A DNA stretch of 64,000 bases from Pseudomonas sp. MRSN 12121. GTDB taxonomy: Bacteria > Pseudomonadota > Gammaproteobacteria > Pseudomonadales > Pseudomonadaceae. The stretch's first letter is position 1. Every line of letters starts with the position of its first letter. The stretch covers positions 5,541,388-5,605,387 of the forward strand of contig NZ_CP010892.1 in assembly GCF_000931465.1 (NCBI RefSeq), in the 5' to 3' direction. The notes under the pieces were generated by a model. It worked only from the letters and a program-made list of their open reading frames with translations, was not told the origin of the DNA and did no database searches. Of the stretch, positions 16,870-26,822 are shown piece by piece. Position numbers and translations under genes: made by a program.

Positions 16870-18245
16870 CAGGCCACCTCGATGGCGGCCATCAGGCCGG
16901 TTTCCATGTGGTCGATCACATGGCAATGGAACATCCACACCCCCGGGTTATCCGCCACCAGCGCCACCCGCGCCCGCTCGTTCTTGCCCAGCAGGTAGGT
17001 GTCGGTGAAGTAGGGGGTGATCTTCTTGCGGTTCGAGGCGATGACCTTGAAGCTCATGCCGTGCAAGTGGATCGGATGCTGGTACTGGGTCATGTTCTTC
17101 AGTTCGAAAATATAGCTCTGGCCTTTCTTGAGCGTCGCGATAGGACGGTCGGCGCAGGTCTTGTCGGTGATGTCCCAGGCCTTGCCGTTGATCTGCCACA
17201 GGCTGGGCGGCTTGCCATTGTCCACGTTCACCGAGACCGAGCCAACCCACTCGAAGTTGAAGTTGAGCTTCTCGGCATTCTCGATATCGGGCTCGGCGAT
17301 CGGATTGGCCGGCAATGCCGGCGGCCATTCGGTCGGCGCATCGCTGTTGGCCACCGAACGGAAAGTGCCGAGGCGCACCGGGCCGTTGCGCAACGACAGC
17401 TCTTCGCCAGCGGGCGGCGCCTTGATCGCCAGGCAGATGCGCATGCCCGGCCCCAGCCAATACTCCTTGCCCAGCGGACGCGGCTCGATGGGGTTGCCGT
17501 CCAGGGCGTAGATCCGGGCGTCGACATCAGGAATGTTGATGCGGTAGGTCAGGGTGTTGTCCAGGTTGAGCAGGCGCACGCGGGTGATCTGCCCGGCCGG
17601 AATCTCCACCACAGCCTGGGGCACGCCGTTGATGGTCGACAGACGCCCCGCCGTACCGCCACGCGCCGCCTCGCGGGGAATGCTGAACGGCACGAAAGCG
17701 CCCTCTTCATCCACATGCCAGCTTTTCAGGCTCAAGGTGCGTTCGTAGGTGAAGCCAGTGGGTTCGCGCTCCTCGATGATCAGCGGGCCGACCAGGCCGC
17801 GCCCCAGCTCTTCGCTGCTGTTGACGTGCGGGTGATACCAGTAGCTGCCGGCGTCCGGCACGCGGAACTTGTAGTCGAAATACTCGCCCGGCATGACCGG
17901 CAACTGCGAAACGTAAGGCACGCCGTCCATTTCCAGCGGCAGGCGGATACCGTGCCAGTGAATGGTGGTGGCCACCGGCAGGTGGTTGATGAATCGTACC
18001 CGCAACCACTCGCCCTGGCGTACCCGCAGTTCGGTGCCCGGCGCGGAAGGACCGAAAGCCCAGGCCTCGGTCTTGTGGCCCGGCACCAGCTCCACATCCA
18101 GTGGCGCGGCGATCAGCTGATAATCATGGCCCGCCTCGGCGTCGGCCATCTTGCCCAGCCAGTAGCGCGACGCGCCACCGGCGCCCACGCCAACCACTGC
18201 AAGACCGGCCAGACCACCAAGTATCTGTCGACGGGTAAAGGACAT
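16869..18245 (-). CDS. Tat-exported multicopper oxidase
   Basis: A 458-residue periplasmic laccase/CopA-CueO-like oxidase. A Tat signal with TRRQILGG at residues 4-11 is followed by GLAGLAVVGVGAGGA. All four copper-binding clusters are present: HWHG at 96-99, YWYHPH at 135-140, HPIHLHG at 390-396 and HCHVIDHMETG at 440-450. The type 1 axial position is Met (HMETG). It lacks the methionine-rich insert of CueO, so the substrate (copper, phenolics or other) is open. It is the first gene of a two-gene unit with tadA. The 230 bases upstream to 18476 contain no gene I can support. Confidence 0.93.
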   Translation of the reverse strand: MSFTRRQILGGLAGLAVVGVGAGGASRYWLGKMADAEAGHDYQLIAAPLDVELVPGHKTEAWAFGPSAPGTELRVRQGEWLRVRFINHLPVATTIHWHGIRLPLEMDGVPYVSQLPVMPGEYFDYKFRVPDAGSYWYHPHVNSSEELGRGLVGPLIIEEREPTGFTYERTLSLKSWHVDEEGAFVPFSIPREAARGGTAGRLSTINGVPQAVVEIPAGQITRVRLLNLDNTLTYRINIPDVDARIYALDGNPIEPRPLGKEYWLGPGMRICLAIKAPPAGEELSLRNGPVRLGTFRSVANSDAPTEWPPALPANPIAEPDIENAEKLNFNFEWVGSVSVNVDNGKPPSLWQINGKAWDITDKTCADRPIATLKKGQSYIFELKNMTQYQHPIHLHGMSFKVIASNRKKITPYFTDTYLLGKNERARVALVADNPGVWMFHCHVIDHMETGLMAAIEVA

Positions 18246-18475
18246 GGACTCGACTACCTCACATAGTTACGGCGGGCCGGGGCCCGAAAAGGCGAATACG
18301 ATACACCCGCAGTTGAGAAACAGTAAGGCCGGCGCGGCGAGAGGCCGCAGCCCAGGCTGGAGGTTCGGCACAATCGATGCCGTTCATGAGAAAGCCGTCG
18401 AGTGCCCAGGCCGCGGCCGGACCGCAGCACCCTGCTGCCGCCAGCCGCGGACGCGCCCGCGGCACAGCAGCCCCT

Positions 18476-18997
18476 TCAGCCGAGCAAGGCCATCAGTTCA
18501 TGGCTCGGCGGCCCCACCCGCCGGGCCTCCTTGGCGACGTTCACCGACTGCGCGACCCGCGCCACTTCGATCACCGGATGTTGCAGTTCGTAGCCGCCCC
18601 GGGCGTCGAGCCAGCTGAGGACTTCCGCCAGGTGCCAGAGCGAGGCGCTGCCCTCGTGGATCGCCAGGGGGAAGCTGCCGGCATGGTTGAGCATCAGCTT
18701 GCGCATGTTCTGCCGGGACACGCCGACGATATCGGCGATTTCGCTCAGGCCGACGAAATCCGGGCTGGCCTCGACCAGCCGCGCATCCGGGATGATTCGC
18801 TTGATGTCGCCCAGGGCGCTGAGCAGGGCCGCTTCGCCGCTCTCGGCCTCGCGGCTGAACTCCAGCGCCAGGCGCCCCGCCAGCCCGGTGCCGACCAGGG
18901 CATCGGTGCAACCGCCGGCGCCAAGACGCTCGACCAGCGCGTCCGGATCGCAATCATCGGCCGGCAGCAGGTAGTTGAGGGTGAACAGGTACTCCAT
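18476..18997 (-). CDS. HTH DNA-binding protein, putative antitoxin/autoregulator
   Basis: A 173-residue protein. Residues 1-70 look like a small alpha/beta domain (MEYLFTLNYLLPADDCDPDA), and residues 84-102 form a helix-turn-helix of the AlpA/excisionase style (LSEIADIVGVSRQNMRKLM), followed by a wing (SFPLAIHEGSASLWHLAEVL). I take the ATG at 18997, which has GGGAG 9 bases upstream embedded in the last codons of the preceding gene. The gap to that gene is 5 bases, so the two are co-translated. The order small basic protein then DNA-binding protein is that of HicAB-type toxin-antitoxin loci. I cannot name a family for the whole protein; antitoxin/repressor is an inference from context. Confidence 0.75.
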   Translation of the reverse strand: MEYLFTLNYLLPADDCDPDALVERLGAGGCTDALVGTGLAGRLALEFSREAESGEAALLSALGDIKRIIPDARLVEASPDFVGLSEIADIVGVSRQNMRKLMLNHAGSFPLAIHEGSASLWHLAEVLSWLDARGGYELQHPVIEVARVAQSVNVAKEARRVGPPSHELMALLG

Positions 18998-19002
18998 GAT
19001 CG

Positions 19003-19281
19003 TTACTCCCGAGCAGGTTGCGGGTACTTCCCGCCGCGCAGCTGGTTCAGCGTGCAGTTGTCGACGACCCGGCACAAAGCGCGGGCATGCTGGGCAGGAT
19101 TTTTTGGCGAGCACCACACACTGGTGATGCAGAACTCGCCGCAACGACACACCTCGCTGTTGTAGGGGCAATAGATCTTGCCCCAGGCATGACCGCCGCC
19201 GACTTCGACACGCCAGCCCTGCCATTCGGCGTAGCGCAGGGCCATTTCAATGTCTTTCTTGGGATGAGGTGTGCGAGCCAT
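19003..19281 (-). CDS. Small cysteine-rich protein, HicA-like toxin candidate
   Basis: A 92-residue protein. KKDIEMALRYAEWQGWRVEV followed by GGGHAWGKIYCP recalls the HicA double-stranded-RNA-binding fold, in which a Gly-Ser-His motif carries the catalytic His; here His31 sits in GGGHAWG. Unlike ordinary HicA (about 60-80 residues) it carries seven cysteines (38, 45, 47, 51, 57, 70, 76), suggesting a metal site. The ATG at 19281 has GGAGG seven bases upstream. It is first in a two-gene unit, with a triple half-site operator 26 to 49 bases upstream. HicA-like function is inferred, not shown. Confidence 0.7.
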   Translation of the reverse strand: MARTPHPKKDIEMALRYAEWQGWRVEVGGGHAWGKIYCPYNSEVCRCGEFCITSVWCSPKNPAQHARALCRVVDNCTLNQLRGGKYPQPARE

Positions 19282-19306
19282 CCATGGCCTCCAGTCTCGT
19301 CAACAA

Positions 19307-19330
19307 TGACAAGGTTGTCAACTGACAACC
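19307..19330. promoter_or_regulatory. Operator of alternating TGACAA/TTGTCA half-sites
   Basis: Three hexamers, TGACAA-GG-TTGTCA-AC-TGACAA, alternate in direction with 2-base spacing. The right pair extends to an 8-bp inverted repeat, GGTTGTCA-AC-TGACAACC. It lies just upstream of the HicA-like gene, where an autoregulating HTH protein would be expected to bind. Confidence 0.65.
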
Positions 19331-19495
19331 ATCGATTACTTCAACACCTGCGTCGAAGCCGCCAGGGCCACCACAGGAGGTTGATAAATGTCTATCGATG
19401 AGGGTACACAAGAGCGCCGGGCGCCAATTGGCCCATCTCTTTCCTGGTGTTGCGGGAGGGCTGGAAACCGGGCTTTTCATAAACCCTGAAACACA

Positions 19496-19531
19496 AATGG
19501 CGATCGACACCCAAAGGTCTCGATCGCCATT
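19496..19531 (-). terminator. Terminator of the guaBA unit
   Basis: AATGGCGATCGA and TCGATCGCCATT form a perfect 12-bp stem with a 12-base loop, 42 bases beyond the guaA stop codon. Read on the minus strand it is followed by a T-rich tract (TGTGTTT). Confidence 0.8.
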
Positions 19532-19572
19532 GCTTACTGCGAATGGATCAGCAGCCGATCACTCGGCCAGGA

Positions 19573-21150
19573 TCATTCCCACTCGATAGTGGCTGGCGGC
19601 TTGCTCGACACGTCGTAGGTGACGCGGGAGATGCCTTCGATTTCGTTGATGATCCGGCCGCTGACGGTTTCCAGCAACTCGTAAGGCAGGTGCGCCCAAC
19701 GTGCGGTCATGAAGTCGATGGTTTCCACGGCACGCAGGGCCACGACCCAGGCGTAACGACGGCCGTCACCGACCACGCCCACCGATTTCACCGGCTGGAA
19801 CACCACGAACGCCTGGCTGACCTTGTGGTACCAGTCGGCCTTGCGCAGCTCTTCGATGAAGATGTGGTCGGCGCGACGCAGCAGGTCGGCGTATTCCTTC
19901 TTCACTTCGCCGAGGATGCGCACGCCCAGGCCCGGACCCGGGAACGGGTGACGGTAGACCATGTCGTACGGCAGGCCCAGCTCCAGGCCCAGGCGACGGA
20001 CTTCGTCCTTGAACAGCTCGCGCAGCGGCTCGACCAGCTTGAGGTTCATTTCTTCCGGCAGGCCGCCCACGTTGTGGTGCGACTTGATCACGTGGGCCTT
20101 GCCGCTCTTGGCGCCGGCCGACTCGATCACGTCCGGGTAGATGGTGCCCTGGGCCAGGAACTTGATGTTTTCCAGCTTGCAGGACTCGGCGTCGAACACG
20201 TCGATGAAAGTCCGGCCGATGATCTTGCGCTTCTTCTCCGGGTCGGCTTCGCCGGCCAGGTTGTTGAGGAACTGCTCTTCCGCGTTGGCGCGGATCACCT
20301 TGACGCCCATGTTCTCGGCGAACATGGCCATCACTTGCTCGCCCTCGTGCAGGCGCAGCAGGCCGTTGTCGACGAATACGCAGGTCAGCTGGTCGCCGAT
20401 GGCCTTGTGCAGCAGGGCCGCGACCACCGAGGAGTCAACACCGCCGGACAGGCCGAGCAGCACGTTGTCGGTGCCGACCTGGGCACGGATCTGGGCGATG
20501 GCGTCGTCGGCGATATGCGACGGCGTCCACAGGGCTTCGCAGCCGCAGATGTCGAGGATGAAGCGCGACAGGATGCGACCGCCCTGCTTGGTGTGGGTCA
20601 CTTCCGGGTGGAACTGCACGCCGTAGTAGCGCAGGTCGTCGTTGAACATGCCAGCGATCGGGCAGCTCGGGGTGCTGGCCAGGATGTGGAAGTCTTCCGG
20701 CATCTTGGTGACCTTGTCACCGTGGCTCATCCATACGTCGAGGCCGAACAGGCCGTCGGCGTCCACGTGGTCTTCGATGCCGTCCAGCAGGCGGCTCTTG
20801 CCGACCACGTCGACGCGGGCATAACCGAATTCACGCAGCTCTGAACCTTCGACCTTGCCGCCCATCTGCTCGGCCATGGTCTGCATGCCGTAGCAGATAC
20901 CGAAGACCGGTACGCCCAGGTCGAACACCGCTTGCGGGCAGCGCGGGCTGTTGGCTTCGTGCACGGACTCGGGGCCGCCGGCGAGAATGACACCTTTGGG
21001 GGCGAATTCGCGAATCGCTTCGTCGTCCATGTCGAACGGATGCAGTTCGCAGTACACGCCGATTTCACGCACGCGACGAGCGATCAATTGGGTGTACTGG
21101 GAACCGAAATCGAGGATCAGGATACGGTGAGCGTGAATGTCGAGGGCCAT
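19573..21150 (-). CDS. guaA: GMP synthase (glutamine-hydrolysing)
   Basis: A 525-residue enzyme (EC 6.3.5.2) that aminates XMP to GMP using glutamine. The class I amidotransferase comes first, with nucleophile Cys86 in GICYGMQ. The ATP pyrophosphatase P-loop LSGGVDSSV follows near 233, and the dimerisation domain ends in the invariant IEWE. It follows guaB on the same strand with a 100-base gap. The 3' end of guaA is a known integration site of genomic islands; the HTH/HicA-like pair lies just beyond it. Confidence 0.98.
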   Translation of the reverse strand: MALDIHAHRILILDFGSQYTQLIARRVREIGVYCELHPFDMDDEAIREFAPKGVILAGGPESVHEANSPRCPQAVFDLGVPVFGICYGMQTMAEQMGGKVEGSELREFGYARVDVVGKSRLLDGIEDHVDADGLFGLDVWMSHGDKVTKMPEDFHILASTPSCPIAGMFNDDLRYYGVQFHPEVTHTKQGGRILSRFILDICGCEALWTPSHIADDAIAQIRAQVGTDNVLLGLSGGVDSSVVAALLHKAIGDQLTCVFVDNGLLRLHEGEQVMAMFAENMGVKVIRANAEEQFLNNLAGEADPEKKRKIIGRTFIDVFDAESCKLENIKFLAQGTIYPDVIESAGAKSGKAHVIKSHHNVGGLPEEMNLKLVEPLRELFKDEVRRLGLELGLPYDMVYRHPFPGPGLGVRILGEVKKEYADLLRRADHIFIEELRKADWYHKVSQAFVVFQPVKSVGVVGDGRRYAWVVALRAVETIDFMTARWAHLPYELLETVSGRIINEIEGISRVTYDVSSKPPATIEWE

Positions 21151-21201
21151 GATTCAGTCTCGTCTAGGTAATTCGAAAACAGTCGTGATTCAGAAACGAC
21201 T

Positions 21202-21224
21202 CGGGGCTGAATAAAACAGCCCCG
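21202..21224 (-). terminator. Hairpin between guaB and guaA
   Basis: CGGGGCTG and CAGCCCCG pair around AATAAAA, 26 bases after the guaB stop. No T-run follows on the minus strand, so it probably attenuates or separates the two messages and is not a full terminator. Confidence 0.5.
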
Positions 21225-21249
21225 GTCATTGAACGTTTTGCTTGAAGCA

Positions 21250-22784
<1,535 letters not shown>

Positions 22785-22904
22785 TGTAAAAGTCTGTGAA
22801 TTATCAATGGAGTGATGGATGGGGATTCTGCCGCGCCGCGGCCTCCGTTTCACCGGCCCATTGCGCTCTGGCCCGGCGCTTCCCTCCCCCTCGTCGATGC
22901 GCTT

Positions 22905-23453
22905 CTAGAGTTCCACTTTCACCCAGCTCACCGGTTGGTCCAGCCAATCGGCGAACTCATCGAGAAAGCTCTGTTTGAAGCCGGCCTCGGCCCAGTTGTT
23001 GAAGATGAACCCCAGGTTGGAAAACCCGCACTCCTGCAGGAACAGAAAGCCATTGATATCGTCTTCGTGGCCGCATTCGGGGCAGATGAAGTTATCGGTG
23101 CGCCCGGGCATCCAGTCCTCCAGGCTCTCGAACAGCGCCTCCCCCACTTCCTGCCGGCATTCGGCACAGCCCGCTTCCTCGAGAAACCCCTTGGAAGGGG
23201 TATAGATGCAGCGCTTGGTGATAATCTCCAGGCCGTTGATCGCTTCGCCGAACGGCAAGGCGTCCGGATGCAGCACTACCTCCCGCGCACCGGGCGCAAT
23301 GGCGTGGCCCATGCGGTTGCCGGTACGGCCACAGGTGCTCAGGGTTTCCTCGACGATATTCTTGCGCACCAGCCAACGCACGATTGCCCGGGCACGGGGT
23401 TCGTGAACCGGCATAGTGGAAATTTTCGGGACGATGATGCTTTGCGAGTTCAT
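22905..23453 (-). CDS. Hypothetical protein with a zinc-ribbon-like cysteine set
   Basis: A 182-residue cytoplasmic protein, function not recognised. I begin at the ATG 23453 (MNSQSIIVPKISTMPVHEP) instead of the longer open frame from 23516. It has two CxxC pairs, CAEC near residue 119 and FICPECGHEDD near 145, which could bind one zinc. The C-terminus is rich in aromatic and acidic residues. It lies alone between guaB and the TauE-type gene, a position where I recall a conserved hypothetical in other Pseudomonas. It is not a transporter: there is no membrane segment. Confidence 0.7.
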   Translation of the reverse strand: MNSQSIIVPKISTMPVHEPRARAIVRWLVRKNIVEETLSTCGRTGNRMGHAIAPGAREVVLHPDALPFGEAINGLEIITKRCIYTPSKGFLEEAGCAECRQEVGEALFESLEDWMPGRTDNFICPECGHEDDINGFLFLQECGFSNLGFIFNNWAEAGFKQSFLDEFADWLDQPVSWVKVEL

Positions 23454-23595
23454 GGGTGGGGCCTGAAGCGTCTGAAGGAAAGTCTGCGTCGCCTGCCCGG
23501 ACCGTATCGCCGGCAAACCGCCTACAGATTCAGTGTAGAAGCCGGCGCGCCGGGCAGGTCCGAGGGCCCGCAGCTTAATCCCTGAACTCCAGAGG

Positions 23596-24363
23596 TCAAG
23601 TGTTCAGATACCGCGTGATCAGGGCAATGCCGCTGGCCAGCACCAGCCAGGTCACCAGCCGGACAAACGCCTCGCGGGACAGCCTCATCGTCAGGCGCCG
23701 ACCTATCCACAAGCCCAGTGCCATAGCCGGCACCAGGCACAGCGCCAGCACCAATAAAGGCAGTTGCGCATAAACACCGGCGATGGCGAACAGGCTCAGG
23801 CGCACCACGGTGCTGCAACTGATCAACGCGCTCTGGGTGGCCCGCGCCGCATCCTTGGGCAGGCGGCTGTTCAGGTAGATGGCATATAAGAAGCCGCCGC
23901 TGCCGAACAGCGCGCCGAACAGCCCGCCCACGGTCCCCATCGGAATCGCCCAGCCCGCCGCCAGCGCTTTGGGCCGCGCCTTGACCCACAGGCTGTACAC
24001 CGCATAAGCGCTGATAAACAGCCCCATTAATAGCAGCAGCACATCGGATTTGAGGTTGAGCAGGAAAATCACCCCCAGGGTGCAGCCCAGCGCCATGCAC
24101 GGCAGCAGGCGCAGCAGTTCGGCACGCTCGACGTCCCGGCGCGACGGCAGGAGATTGCCGAACGCCGCGACGAAATCCAGCAGCACCAGCAACGGCACGA
24201 TCTTCGACAGCGGCATGAACAGGATCAGGACCGGACCGGCCACCAGCGCCGTGCCGAACCCGGCAATGCCGAACACGATATACGCCAGGGCGATCCCCAG
24301 ACCGATCGCCAACCAGCCACTCGCGCCCCATGACCACTGCCCCAACAACTCAACCATGCTCAT
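23596..24363 (-). CDS. TauE/SafE family membrane permease
   Basis: A 255-residue inner membrane protein with about eight hydrophobic segments. The N-terminal GIALAYIVFGIAGFGTALVA is the family's first conserved repeat, and GTVGGLFGALFGSGGFLYAIYL is the second. Members of this family export sulfite, sulfoacetate and other organic anions, but substrates vary widely and none can be read here. AGGA lies 12 bases before the ATG. It is divergent from a LysR-type gene (101 bases apart), which is the likely regulator and may respond to the transported compound. Confidence 0.88.
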   Translation of the reverse strand: MSMVELLGQWSWGASGWLAIGLGIALAYIVFGIAGFGTALVAGPVLILFMPLSKIVPLLVLLDFVAAFGNLLPSRRDVERAELLRLLPCMALGCTLGVIFLLNLKSDVLLLLMGLFISAYAVYSLWVKARPKALAAGWAIPMGTVGGLFGALFGSGGFLYAIYLNSRLPKDAARATQSALISCSTVVRLSLFAIAGVYAQLPLLVLALCLVPAMALGLWIGRRLTMRLSREAFVRLVTWLVLASGIALITRYLNT

Positions 24364-24464
24364 CGACTCGTCATCCTTATTGATCCGGAAATGACTTTAG
24401 CCAGCGGGAAGCCTTGCGACTAATATCATCAAAGCCCTCCACCCATCTCAAAAAGGCATGACTG

Positions 24465-25367
24465 GTGATTTCAACCCGGCAATTGCGTTACTTCGTGGAA
24501 ATCGTCGACAGCGGCAGTTTCAGCGCGGCGGCCGAACGCTTGTTCATCGCCCAGTCCGCCCTCAGCCGTCAGATCAAGGACTTGGAAAACCACCTGCAAA
24601 CCCCGTTGTTCGAGCGGACCGCGCGCCTGCCCCGGCTGACGGCGGCCGGCGCGGCCTTCTACCCGCGAGCGCGCAACCTGCTGGACGAGCTGAACAAGGC
24701 CAGCGAACTGGCGACCCAGGTCGGCCAGGGGCAATGGGGGACGCTACGCCTGAGCCACTCCAGCACGGTGTCCATGAGCGGCCGGTTGCTGCAGGCCATC
24801 AGCCGCTATGTGGAAGAGTGCCCGGGCGCGTCGATGGATATCGCCACCTTGTCCTCCGAAGCGCAGTTGGAGGAAGTCGCCGAAGGCCGGCTGGATATCG
24901 GCCTGCTGCGACTGCCCGTACTGCGCCAACGCGAGGGGGTGCAGATCACTCCACTGTTCAGCGAACGCCTGCTGCTGGCCGTGCCGTCCGGCCACACCCT
25001 GGCATTGAATCCACCGCCCCAGGGCATCGACCTGGCGCAACTGCGCGACGAAGCCTTTATCTCCATTCCTCACCCGCAACGTGGCGGCCTGAGTTACCTG
25101 TCGGCCGAGTTGTGCATGCGCCAGGGCTTTTTCCCCAAGGCGGCGCGGGTGCTATCGCGCAAGACCACCCAGTTGCAATTGATCCAGGCCGGATTCGGCA
25201 TCGCCCTGCTGCCCGAGTCGATGCGCGACATCGCCCCCGCCAGCCTGCGCTTCCTGCCCCTGGCGGACCCGGCGTGCCAAAGCACGGTCGCCCTCGCCTG
25301 CCGACAGCAGCCGACACCTTTGGTCAAACAGTTCATCGAACACTTCCATGGCGCCCTCGCGTCCTAG
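24465..25367 (+). CDS. LysR-type transcriptional regulator
   Basis: A 300-residue regulator. The N-terminal winged helix covers QLRYFVEIVDSGSFSAAAERL and AQSALSRQIKDLEN, and a periplasmic-binding-protein-like effector domain spans about residues 90-295. The start is a GTG at 24465; the ATG seven bases before it is in another frame. The divergent TauE/SafE gene is the natural target. Binding sites of the T-N11-A kind are expected in the 101-base gap, but I cannot pick one with confidence. Confidence 0.92.
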   Translation: MISTRQLRYFVEIVDSGSFSAAAERLFIAQSALSRQIKDLENHLQTPLFERTARLPRLTAAGAAFYPRARNLLDELNKASELATQVGQGQWGTLRLSHSSTVSMSGRLLQAISRYVEECPGASMDIATLSSEAQLEEVAEGRLDIGLLRLPVLRQREGVQITPLFSERLLLAVPSGHTLALNPPPQGIDLAQLRDEAFISIPHPQRGGLSYLSAELCMRQGFFPKAARVLSRKTTQLQLIQAGFGIALLPESMRDIAPASLRFLPLADPACQSTVALACRQQPTPLVKQFIEHFHGALAS

Positions 25368-25439
25368 CCGGTGGAGGCATCGTCTCCTTTTGTTTCGATC
25401 CATGGAGATTGTTCGCCGAATGCCTTTAAACTGCGCCCC

Positions 25440-26819
25440 ATGATTAAAGATCCCTTTGCAAGACTCGGCCTGGACCGCGAAGTCCTGACCGTCAGCCAGC
25501 TCAACGGCCGTGCGCGGGTGTTGCTGGAAGACGTGTTCAGCAACATCTGGGTCGAAGGCGAAATCTCCAACCTCGCCCGCCCGGCGTCCGGCCATGTGTA
25601 TTTCACCCTCAAGGACAGCGGCGCCCAGGTGCGTTGCGCGCTGTTCCGGCAGAATGCCGCGCGGGTGCGCCAGGCATTGAAGGACGGCCTGGCGGTCAAG
25701 GTACGCGGCAAGGTCTCGCTGTTCGAGGGCCGCGGCGACTATCAACTGATCCTCGATACCGTCGAGCCAGCCGGCGATGGCGCCCTGCGCCTGGCCTTCG
25801 ATGCCCTGAAGGAAAAGCTCAGCGCCGAAGGCCTGTTCAGCGCCGAACGCAAGGTGCCGCTGCCCGCTCATCCCCAGCGTATCGGCATCATCAGTTCGCC
25901 GACGGGCGCGGTGATTCGCGACATTATCAGCGTGTTCCGCCGCCGGGCGCCGCAAGTGGCGCTGACCCTGATTCCTACCGCCGTGCAGGGGCGCGAAGCC
26001 ACTGCACAGATTGTCCGGGCGCTGCAGATGGCCGATGCCCGAGGCTTCGATGCGCTGATCCTGGCCCGCGGCGGCGGCTCGCTGGAGGACCTCTGGTGCT
26101 TCAACGAAGAGGCCGTGGCCCGCGCGGTGGATGCCTGCGTCACGCCGATCGTCAGTGCCGTGGGCCATGAAACCGATGTGTCGATCAGCGATTTCGTCGC
26201 CGACGTGCGCGCCCCAACGCCCTCGGCGGCTGCCGAACTGCTCGCCCCGGACTCCAGCGACCTGCAACGCCGGCTCGAAAGCCTGCATCGGCGCCTGGTG
26301 CTTCGCATGCGCGACCGCCTGATGCGCGATCGCCTGCGCCTGGAAGGCATGTCCCGGCGCCTGCGTCACCCGGGCGAGCGGCTGCGCCAGCAAGCGCAAC
26401 GCCTGGATGACCTGGATATGCGCATACGTCGAGCGTTCGAGCGTAGCCTCAACACCCGCCGCGAACGCCTGATCCGCCTGGAAACCCGGCTCGCCGGCCA
26501 ACACCCCGGGCGCCAGCTGGCGCTGCTGCGGCAACGCCTCGACAGCCTGGCCGAACGGCTGCCCCGCGCCATGCGCGAAGGCCTGAAATCCCGTCGCCTG
26601 CAATTGCACAGCCAGATGCAGACCCTGCACGTCGTCAGCCCGCTGGCCACCCTGGGACGAGGCTACAGCATCCTCCTGGACGAACGTGGCCAGGCCATCC
26701 GCAGCGCCGGACAGACCCAACCGGGACAGCGCCTCAAGGCGCGGCTCGGCGAAGGCGAACTGCAAGTCCGCGTCGAGGACAATCACCTGACACCTGTCAC
26801 CCTTTCTTTACTGGATTGA
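25440..26819 (+). CDS. xseA: Exodeoxyribonuclease VII large subunit
   Basis: A 459-residue nuclease subunit (EC 3.1.11.6) that with XseB degrades single-stranded DNA in mismatch repair. An N-terminal OB fold (VLTVSQLNGRARVLLED) is followed by the catalytic domain with ARGGGSLEDLW and SAVGHETDVSISDFVAD. A long Arg-rich coiled coil (about 265-400) then binds XseB. The ATG at 25440 gives the normal length. The upstream open frame is unsupported. The M23 peptidase gene starts 3 bases after its stop codon. Confidence 0.97.
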   Translation: MIKDPFARLGLDREVLTVSQLNGRARVLLEDVFSNIWVEGEISNLARPASGHVYFTLKDSGAQVRCALFRQNAARVRQALKDGLAVKVRGKVSLFEGRGDYQLILDTVEPAGDGALRLAFDALKEKLSAEGLFSAERKVPLPAHPQRIGIISSPTGAVIRDIISVFRRRAPQVALTLIPTAVQGREATAQIVRALQMADARGFDALILARGGGSLEDLWCFNEEAVARAVDACVTPIVSAVGHETDVSISDFVADVRAPTPSAAAELLAPDSSDLQRRLESLHRRLVLRMRDRLMRDRLRLEGMSRRLRHPGERLRQQAQRLDDLDMRIRRAFERSLNTRRERLIRLETRLAGQHPGRQLALLRQRLDSLAERLPRAMREGLKSRRLQLHSQMQTLHVVSPLATLGRGYSILLDERGQAIRSAGQTQPGQRLKARLGEGELQVRVEDNHLTPVTLSLLD

Positions 26820-26822
26820 TCC

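Noticed and set aside
18377-19165. A 262-codon plus-strand frame across the HTH gene
   Set aside because: Antisense to the coupled HTH/HicA-like pair, which has ribosome sites and an operator; the plus frame has none.
22928-23376. Alternative frames inside the zinc-ribbon gene
   Set aside because: They lack start context, and the paired CxxC motifs support the frame that I kept.
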